Below are positions 58,704 through 64,000 of a stretch of 64,000 bases of DNA, piece after piece. Each line of letters begins with the position of its first letter. The first letter of the stretch is position 1. The stretch comes from Bacillota bacterium (GTDB lineage Bacteria > Bacillota > Clostridia > Christensenellales > Aristaeellaceae): positions 12,292 to 76,291 of the forward strand of contig JAEWYP010000031.1 of NCBI GenBank assembly GCA_023395615.1. The letters are read 5' to 3'. A program made the position numbers and the translations under genes. The notes under the pieces were generated by a model. That model had not been told where the DNA came from and made no database searches. It was given only the letters and a program-made list of their open reading frames with translations.

Positions 58704-60701
58704 TTATTGCCGGTCCAGCTCAAACACGCGCATCACAGCCTCCGACGCCGCGCCGTTGCCCCAATCGTAAATCGTGAATTCTCCGATGCCGTTGCTCAAA
58801 TGATCCGCATACCCGTTATGGCCGTAGTTCTCCATCATAAAGCCGTAATCGTCCTCGCCGAGGAACGGCCATTTCAGCCGCCATTGCCGGGCCGCCTCCG
58901 GGTTTTCCGGGCAATACATCATGGAGAAGGAGGCCCGGAGCGCCGCATACCCGCGCTGCACGTATTCCTCCCGCCCAAACAGCCGGCCATAGCGAATAAT
59001 CGTTTCCGCAAACAGGCTTTGCCGCGCATCGTTCAGCTCCGCGTCCGCGTTCATCACGCCGAAACCACCCACCACCGCCAGCGGCATATTATCCGGCTGA
59101 AACGAGCTTTGCGCCATCAGCAGTTCATCCAGGCACCGCGCGCCTGTTTGCAGGTACTTCGACTGCTTCGTTACCGTAAAGCCGGCCAGCAGCGCCTCCG
59201 CCAGATAAAACATGGACAGCGTACATTGCTTGTACTGGTCGTTGCGTTCGCATTTCCGGCCCAGCAGCGTATCCTCGCCATAATGCGAGCACGACCAGTA
59301 GGTTTCAAAATCTTCCCAGCGGCCAACAGGCAGCACTTCCCGAACCAGCGTATCCACCGCTCTGAGCGCGGACTGCCGATACCGCTGGTTGCCGGTGACC
59401 GCGTACAGTTCCAGCAGGAACGTCGCGCTGGCCGCGCTCTCGGGAGATTGTTGCAACTGCGGCAGAAGTGTGCCGTCGCCGGCGATCCAGCCCGGATAGT
59501 ACCCCTTAGCGTCCTGAAGGGCAACCAGCCGGTCGGCATAGCGCACCGCATAAGCCAGCAGCCTTTCATCATTTTCCAGTTCGCGATACCACCGTACCAT
59601 GTAGCGGGCTGTCCAGCTCATATCCAGAATATGGCGGGGCGCATCCGCAAGCGAAGCATGCAAAGGGTTCCGGTCGCTGTTGCCAAAGTAACGGTCCGCC
59701 CAGCTCCCTGCCCGGCGGCATTTTTGCCCCTCGATCATCACTGTCGTTTCCGGGCAAGCCACAACGCTGTCAAACAGGCCGTCCTGTTGCGGAAAACGCA
59801 GGGCGAGTTCCTTGGTTTTCATCGCACAGGCAAGCAGCCTGGCGTCCCCGTGCAATTTCGCGTATCGGTATACCCCCATGGCGGAGCGCAGGGAACAGAA
59901 CCACGCCTGATTCCATATGGCGACAGGCTCCCGGAGGGACCATGGCTTGGGATAATGCCTGCTCTGGTGAACCGTTACAATCATCTGCGGCGCGCCGACG
60001 CGGACCCCATCCAGGTCAAACTCCTGCCAAACGCGATCCGCCCAGGCGCCAAACGCCCAATCGTAAGTGCGCTTCACATAATCCGGCAGGCGTTCCAGCG
60101 GCGCCAGCAGCTCCGTCTGCCGCTTGCCGTAGCGTTGCCAGTAGTACGCGAGGATTGGCCGGAACGGGTTCTCAACAACCGCCGGTTCCTCCGTTGCAAG
60201 CAGCAGAACGGAAAACCGGAACGGGCCGGCCGGCAGCACCGCGCCTGCGGTGTCCTGATACAGGATGTGTTCCCGTACGCGGGTTGTGGTAATCCCCAGC
60301 CGATAGGTTTCCGTTCTCGCATCCAAATCCATGAACACGCGATTCCCTTCGGGCTGAGCCAGCGCCTCCACATCCGGCAGCAACGCAAGCACCCGTTCCC
60401 CGCCGCGCGCAATCATCGCGGGGGTGCGGAAAACGTGCATATCGATCACGTTGTCCTCTTCCGGGGTTAAATGCGGCGCCCAGTGGAAGTCGGGCCGGAA
60501 CGCCGGGTGAATACACACCTCAAACCGGCCGACCGGCAGCGTGTGATCCAGATCGGCCCGCAGAGTAAGCCGATGGACTCCGCTTTCCTCCGGCGTCCAT
60601 TCCGGCCGCAGGGTAACGCCGTCCAGCGCGGTGCAGCACACCTGACGGATGTATGGCGCAAGCGCCTGCGGAACAGGCAGTTCCTGCACGGGATTGTTCA
60701 T
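58704..60701 (-). CDS. Unknown protein with predicted (alpha/alpha)6 barrel, possible new glycosidase
   Basis: 665 residues, cytoplasmic. The first 220 residues are beta-rich. The rest is a chain of helical hairpins with aromatic- and acid-rich turns (WNQAWFCSLRSAMGVYRYA, YYPGWIAGDGTLLPQ, ENYGHNGYADHLSNGIGEF), as in six-hairpin glycosidases. I cannot match it to a GH family by eye, and no clear catalytic pair can be named; Asp/Glu in GWIAGDG and the late YGHNGYADH segment are candidates. The second ATG (60701) is preferred, eight bases after AAAGGA. It lies between the permease and GH172 genes, so it probably acts on the same saccharide. Confidence 0.65.
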   Translation of the reverse strand: MNNPVQELPVPQALAPYIRQVCCTALDGVTLRPEWTPEESGVHRLTLRADLDHTLPVGRFEVCIHPAFRPDFHWAPHLTPEEDNVIDMHVFRTPAMIARGGERVLALLPDVEALAQPEGNRVFMDLDARTETYRLGITTTRVREHILYQDTAGAVLPAGPFRFSVLLLATEEPAVVENPFRPILAYYWQRYGKRQTELLAPLERLPDYVKRTYDWAFGAWADRVWQEFDLDGVRVGAPQMIVTVHQSRHYPKPWSLREPVAIWNQAWFCSLRSAMGVYRYAKLHGDARLLACAMKTKELALRFPQQDGLFDSVVACPETTVMIEGQKCRRAGSWADRYFGNSDRNPLHASLADAPRHILDMSWTARYMVRWYRELENDERLLAYAVRYADRLVALQDAKGYYPGWIAGDGTLLPQLQQSPESAASATFLLELYAVTGNQRYRQSALRAVDTLVREVLPVGRWEDFETYWSCSHYGEDTLLGRKCERNDQYKQCTLSMFYLAEALLAGFTVTKQSKYLQTGARCLDELLMAQSSFQPDNMPLAVVGGFGVMNADAELNDARQSLFAETIIRYGRLFGREEYVQRGYAALRASFSMMYCPENPEAARQWRLKWPFLGEDDYGFMMENYGHNGYADHLSNGIGEFTIYDWGNGAASEAVMRVFELDRQ

Positions 60702-60706
60702 GGCGC

Positions 60707-61546
60707 TCATCCTTTCAGCCCGCCCAGCGTGATGCCTTCCACCAGATAGCGCTGCCCGAACACATACAAAATCAGCGGCGCGATCAGGGTAAGCAGAACG
60801 CTGGCGATCAAAGCGGATTCGTTACCGGAGTTGAGCATTCCCCGCAATGCCGTTAACCCCAGCGGCAGGGTCATTTTACTTTCGGAGTTAATATAAATCA
60901 GCGGATTGTAGAAATCATTCCAGCTTCCGATAAAGGTTTGCACCGCGATCACCATAATGGCGGGCTTGGACATGGGGGCGATGATATGCAGGAAGCAGTA
61001 GTAGCGGGACGCGCCATCGATCATCGCCGCCTCGTCGTAAGACCGGGGAATGGTCAGCATAAACTGCCGGATCAGAAAAATCCCCATGGCGCTGAACAGC
61101 ATCGGCAGAATCAACGCGGCATGCGTGTTAATCAGGTGGAGCTTGCTCATCACAATAAAACGCGGGATGCTCAGCACCTGCCCGGGAATCATCATCGCGG
61201 TCAGATACAGCAGAAACAGAAAGCGGTTACCGCGGAAATGGAAACGGGCGAACGCGTAAGCGGCCATCGCGGAGGCAAGCACCTGGATCAGCGTGCCGAT
61301 CACAGACACCTTGACGGAGTTGCCCAGAAACCGGAGGATATCCACCTTTTCAAAAACAATCTGGTAACTGCGGGTATCAAACGACGTCGGGAGTATGCGC
61401 GGCGGCCATTTGAAAGCTTCCATGGGCGTGCGCAGCGACGCGGAAAGCATCCACAGCAGCGGAACAATGATGAACGCGGCGAAAAGCAGAAGGCCAATAA
61501 GGATGAACGCCGTTCCGATCCGTTCGCGTGTTTTTCTGCGGTTCAT
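60707..61546 (-). CDS. ABC sugar permease, MalG-type
   Basis: 279 residues, six transmembrane helices; the EAA loop reads YDEAAMIDGASRYYCFLHII. It is the G-type half of a CUT1 carbohydrate channel with the 61562-62476 product. GGAGG lies nine bases before the ATG. No ATPase gene is in the operon, so a shared MsmX/UgpC-like ATPase must be supplied from elsewhere. Confidence 0.92.
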   Translation of the reverse strand: MNRRKTRERIGTAFILIGLLLFAAFIIVPLLWMLSASLRTPMEAFKWPPRILPTSFDTRSYQIVFEKVDILRFLGNSVKVSVIGTLIQVLASAMAAYAFARFHFRGNRFLFLLYLTAMMIPGQVLSIPRFIVMSKLHLINTHAALILPMLFSAMGIFLIRQFMLTIPRSYDEAAMIDGASRYYCFLHIIAPMSKPAIMVIAVQTFIGSWNDFYNPLIYINSESKMTLPLGLTALRGMLNSGNESALIASVLLTLIAPLILYVFGQRYLVEGITLGGLKG

Positions 61547-61561
61547 ACCTGCAAGCCTCCT

Positions 61562-62476
61562 TTACCGGTCATAATTCACCCAGCTGGAACCCTTGAACTG
61601 GATCAGCGTAATCACAAGCACAATCGCCAGCAGCACAAGCGACAGGGCGGACGCGTACCCGAAACTGTTGTAATTATAGGCCGTATTATAAATATACATG
61701 CTGATGGAGCGCGAGGCGTCTCCCGGTCCGCCGTTGGTGAGCAGATACGGCTCGTCGAAAATTTGCAGGGTGCCGATCATCTGCGTAATCATCACAAAGA
61801 AAATCGTGGGCGATAAAAGCGGCAGCGTAATATGCCTCAGCTTCTGGCCCCGGCTTGCCCCGTCGATGTCCGCGGCTTCCAGATACGTACGGTCGATGCC
61901 CTGCAAACCGATCAGGAAATACAGGAAATACATGCCGACAAACTTCCAAAGGCTAAAGATCATCGTGGCCGGATACACCCAGAACGAGGACTTAAGCCAC
62001 GTAACCGGCGCAATATTAAACAGGGTCAGGAAATAATTAAGCAGACCGTAATCCTTGTTGAAAATATAGATCCATACCATCGCTACCGAGGAGGTCGCGA
62101 TCAGCGTTGGAAAGTAGAAAACCGTGCGGAAAGCGAAAACGCTCTTTTTGCTCTTGAGCGAATTGACGCCCAGCGCCAACAGAATGCTGACCACCATATG
62201 CATGGGCACCAACAGGATCGTAAATTTAAACGAGTTGCCAAGGGTGGTCAGAAAGCGGGGGTCGACCGTGAGATGCACCCAGTTTTTCACGCCAAACCAC
62301 ACCGGCGGGGTAATCACGTTATATTTCGTAAACGATATGCCCACGGTGAGCGCCATCGGGATGAAAACAAAGCACAGGAAACCCAGAAAGCTTGGTAAAA
62401 GGAAGAGCCACGCGTCTCTCGTTTCTTTCCGAGCGGCCGCGCCGGCTTTCTGGTGGTGCGATATTGTCCGTTGCAT
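61562..62476 (-). CDS. ABC sugar permease, MalF/UgpA-type
   Basis: 304 residues with six helices after a basic, charged N terminus; the EAA loop reads YLEAADIDGASRGQKLRHIT. It is the F-type partner of the next permease. AAGGAGG precedes the ATG. It is 73 bases after the binding-protein gene, a gap filled by a stable hairpin (62506-62534). Confidence 0.92.
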   Translation of the reverse strand: MQRTISHHQKAGAAARKETRDAWLFLLPSFLGFLCFVFIPMALTVGISFTKYNVITPPVWFGVKNWVHLTVDPRFLTTLGNSFKFTILLVPMHMVVSILLALGVNSLKSKKSVFAFRTVFYFPTLIATSSVAMVWIYIFNKDYGLLNYFLTLFNIAPVTWLKSSFWVYPATMIFSLWKFVGMYFLYFLIGLQGIDRTYLEAADIDGASRGQKLRHITLPLLSPTIFFVMITQMIGTLQIFDEPYLLTNGGPGDASRSISMYIYNTAYNYNSFGYASALSLVLLAIVLVITLIQFKGSSWVNYDR

Positions 62477-62505
62477 AAGCTCCTCCTTGCATCAATGGGG
62501 AAGGG

Positions 62506-62534
62506 GCCGCCAGGCCCCATGGGAGCCTGGCGGC
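62506..62534 (-). other. Stable hairpin after the second binding-protein gene
   Basis: GCCGCCAGGC (62506-62515) pairs perfectly with 62525-62534 around a nine-base loop, without a T tract on the minus strand. Like 11909-11938, it lies directly behind a solute-binding protein gene and probably stabilises its mRNA 3' end or weakens read-through into the permeases. Confidence 0.55.
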
Positions 62535-62549
62535 ACGGGAGATTCCGGA

Positions 62550-63824
62550 TCAGAAACCGGCCAGCGCGGTGTCAATTTCCGCTTTGGCCGCATCCATCGC
62601 GGCCTGCGCGTCCATTTCGTCCGCAAGCACCATGGAGAGGTAACGGCAGAAGATTTCATCCACAGCCGCATATTGGGCGGGCGCTTCCACAAACTTGGCC
62701 GTATCGGCGCTCTTCACAAACAGATAGCTGTTCTTGGGGAATGTGCTGTTGGTGACCACCTTATCCATAGCGGATACGGAGCAGGGCACAGCGGAGATAT
62801 CCATAATCGTCGCCTGAGAATCGGGAGAAGACAGCCAGCAGGCCAGTTTATAGGCTTCGTCCTTGTGCGTGGAGCTGGCGGAAATCGGGAAGCATCCGCC
62901 GCCGGCAATCGCCTGATTGGTCTTCATGGTGGGAACCGGCAACACGTCGCAGGCGTTGAAGCCGCTCTCGATCATGCCCTTAAGCGTCCAGCGGCCCGTG
63001 AACATCATGCCCACCTGATCCGCTTTAAAGTCCGCGGCGCTGACCGGCGCCACATGATCCACGTAGATCAGATCGTGGATTTTCTGGATCACATCCACAG
63101 CCTCGGGGCTGTTGCAGACCGCCTGGGTAAAGTCGTCGTTGAGAATCGAAGCGCCGTTGTTATACAGCCAGGATTCCACCACGAAATACCAGTCGGGCAC
63201 GTTTACGCCGTACACCTGGGTGCCGTCGGCGCGGGTGAAGGTCATCGCCTTGGCGTATTCCACAAACTTGTCAAACGTCCATTCGTCGGGGGTCGGCATT
63301 TCAAGGCCCGCCTCTTTGAGAACGTTGGTGTTCAGGAACGTCAGCACCGTATTCCAGTCGAAGCCATAGCCGTAATACTCGCCGTTGACGATGTACGGCG
63401 CGCTGAGCTTTTCATGGTTGTCCGCCACCAGCGCCGCCCAGTCGGGATACTTTTCGATGTAGGGGGTGAAGGGGACGATCAGGCCGTTGGTGCGGAAAAG
63501 TTCGAAGCCTTCCACCGCAACGCGGATCAGGTCCGGCGTGTCGCCGCCGGCGATCATGGTCTGGATTTTGGAGAAGAAGTCCGGCCAGCTGCCCGTGGTG
63601 GGTACAAACATCAGCTCCACGGAAATACCGGTCTTGTCGAAGAATGCCTGGCATACCTTCGTGAGCGCTTCACGGCTGAAGGATTCGCCGTCAAAGGCGA
63701 TTTTTACCGTCGTCGCGCCGTCGCCAATCAGGTTGCGGTCGGTTACCGCCTCCTCAGCCAGTCCGGGTACACACATCGCGCACAGCATCACAAGGGACAG
63801 AAACAGGGCCACCAATTTTCTCAT
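62550..63824 (-). CDS. Extracellular sugar-binding protein, CUT1 family
   Basis: 424 residues. A signal peptide covers about 1-24 (LVALFLSLVMLCAMCVPGLA); no lipobox Cys at the expected place. The mature protein is a family-1 solute-binding protein with typical blocks (DLIRVAVEG, FTGRWTLKGMIESGF). The ATG at 63824 follows GGGAGG; the upstream extension to 63857 is not needed. It heads the operon importer-unknown-GH172-kinase-isomerase and should capture the oligosaccharide or glycoside processed by those enzymes. Confidence 0.9.
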   Translation of the reverse strand: MRKLVALFLSLVMLCAMCVPGLAEEAVTDRNLIGDGATTVKIAFDGESFSREALTKVCQAFFDKTGISVELMFVPTTGSWPDFFSKIQTMIAGGDTPDLIRVAVEGFELFRTNGLIVPFTPYIEKYPDWAALVADNHEKLSAPYIVNGEYYGYGFDWNTVLTFLNTNVLKEAGLEMPTPDEWTFDKFVEYAKAMTFTRADGTQVYGVNVPDWYFVVESWLYNNGASILNDDFTQAVCNSPEAVDVIQKIHDLIYVDHVAPVSAADFKADQVGMMFTGRWTLKGMIESGFNACDVLPVPTMKTNQAIAGGGCFPISASSTHKDEAYKLACWLSSPDSQATIMDISAVPCSVSAMDKVVTNSTFPKNSYLFVKSADTAKFVEAPAQYAAVDEIFCRYLSMVLADEMDAQAAMDAAKAEIDTALAGF

Positions 63825-63926
63825 ACCAATGCCTCCCATGTTTGCCTGCGCCGGCAAGCCGACGCGGCATTTTCGTTTGGCATACTACCGGCACCTGCAG
63901 CGGCAATATGCATTTCACTTGGTGTT

Positions 63927-63955
63927 ATCATAATCGGTTCGGGCAGGGGTTTCAA
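63927..63955 (-). promoter_or_regulatory. Promoter of the GH172/importer operon
   Basis: Minus strand: TTGAAA (63950-63955), 17 bases, TATGAT (63927-63932), giving a leader of about 100 bases. A GAAATGCATATTGCC element at about 63903-63917, resembling the glycan-operon repeats, lies just after the transcription start, so any control through it would be by a different geometry. Confidence 0.55.
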
Positions 63956-64000
63956 TCACGCGCTTTGCGGCTTTTCTTTATTCTTTTGCTCTCTTTCAGA

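Noticed and set aside
63903..63917. Third site of the shared glycan-operon activator
   Set aside because: The sequence is similar (GAAATGCATATTG), but it stands alone, downstream of the best promoter, and lacks the -35 fusion seen at the other two operons.

Overview
The window looks like chromosome from a strictly anaerobic, fairly GC-rich Firmicute (probably Clostridia, gut or rumen type). The signs are strong AGGAGG-type ribosome binding sites, consensus sigma-A promoters, Lpl-type sugar ABC transporters without their own ATPase, YesN-type AraC regulators, many glycosidases without secretion signals, and an oxygen-sensitive class III ribonucleotide reductase (nrdD) with NrdR boxes. The genus assignment is inference only. 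No tRNA, rRNA, CRISPR array, IS element or phage gene was seen.

Layout. (1) 1-4205: the end of a partial gene and its terminator, then a minus-strand export/ABC cluster (ATPase, two membrane proteins, two unknown exported proteins). (2) 4343-27599: a large minus-strand plant-glycan locus in two transcription units separated by a terminator at 21221-21258. It encodes GH3, a GH63-like enzyme, GH4, two divergent GH95 enzymes, GH51, a CE1-like esterase, an ABC importer (binding protein plus two permeases), and an odd set of small-molecule proteins: three MoaF/lipocalin-like proteins, a double NTF2-like protein, a PNPOx-fold protein and a MATE exporter. (3) 27851-35871: a plus-strand operon with an orphan sugar-binding protein, a canonical GH95, a GH31 alpha-xylosidase and a type-B carboxylesterase. 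(4) 35870-36368: four tandem ~130-bp palindromic repeats between convergent genes, then a YesN-type AraC regulator, a YbhN-like membrane protein, a related single palindrome, and nrdD. (5) 43725-47156: housekeeping genes (BaiN-type flavoprotein, tilS, hpt). (6) 47549-53649: a secreted esterase and an MMPL/RND exporter with a coiled-coil partner, next to a divergent FadR-type GntR regulator. (7) 54928-63824: a cupin-AraC regulator convergent with a minus-strand operon of ABC importer, unknown (alpha/alpha)6 protein, GH172, ribokinase-like kinase and SIS isomerase.

How it fits together. The 4-36 kb region reads as a locus for a decorated hemicellulose (fucosylated or arabinosylated xyloglucan is the best guess) whose oligosaccharides are imported and then dismantled in the cytoplasm. 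The two glycosidase operons share a direct-repeat operator placed identically against the -35 box, which suggests one AraC-type activator; the YesN protein at 36383-38680 is the obvious candidate. The operon at 55.9-63.8 kb makes biochemical sense as a D-arabinofuranoside pathway: GH172 releases D-arabinose, the PfkB kinase makes D-arabinose 5-phosphate, and the KdsD-like SIS protein makes D-ribulose 5-phosphate. The MMPL exporter and its divergent GntR regulator each carry a TGGT-N3-ACCA operator, predicting a self-contained repressor circuit.

The most interesting candidates for undescribed biology are the MoaF/NTF2 module embedded in the glycan locus, the D-arabinofuranoside operon with its unknown 665-residue protein, and the palindromic repeat family.
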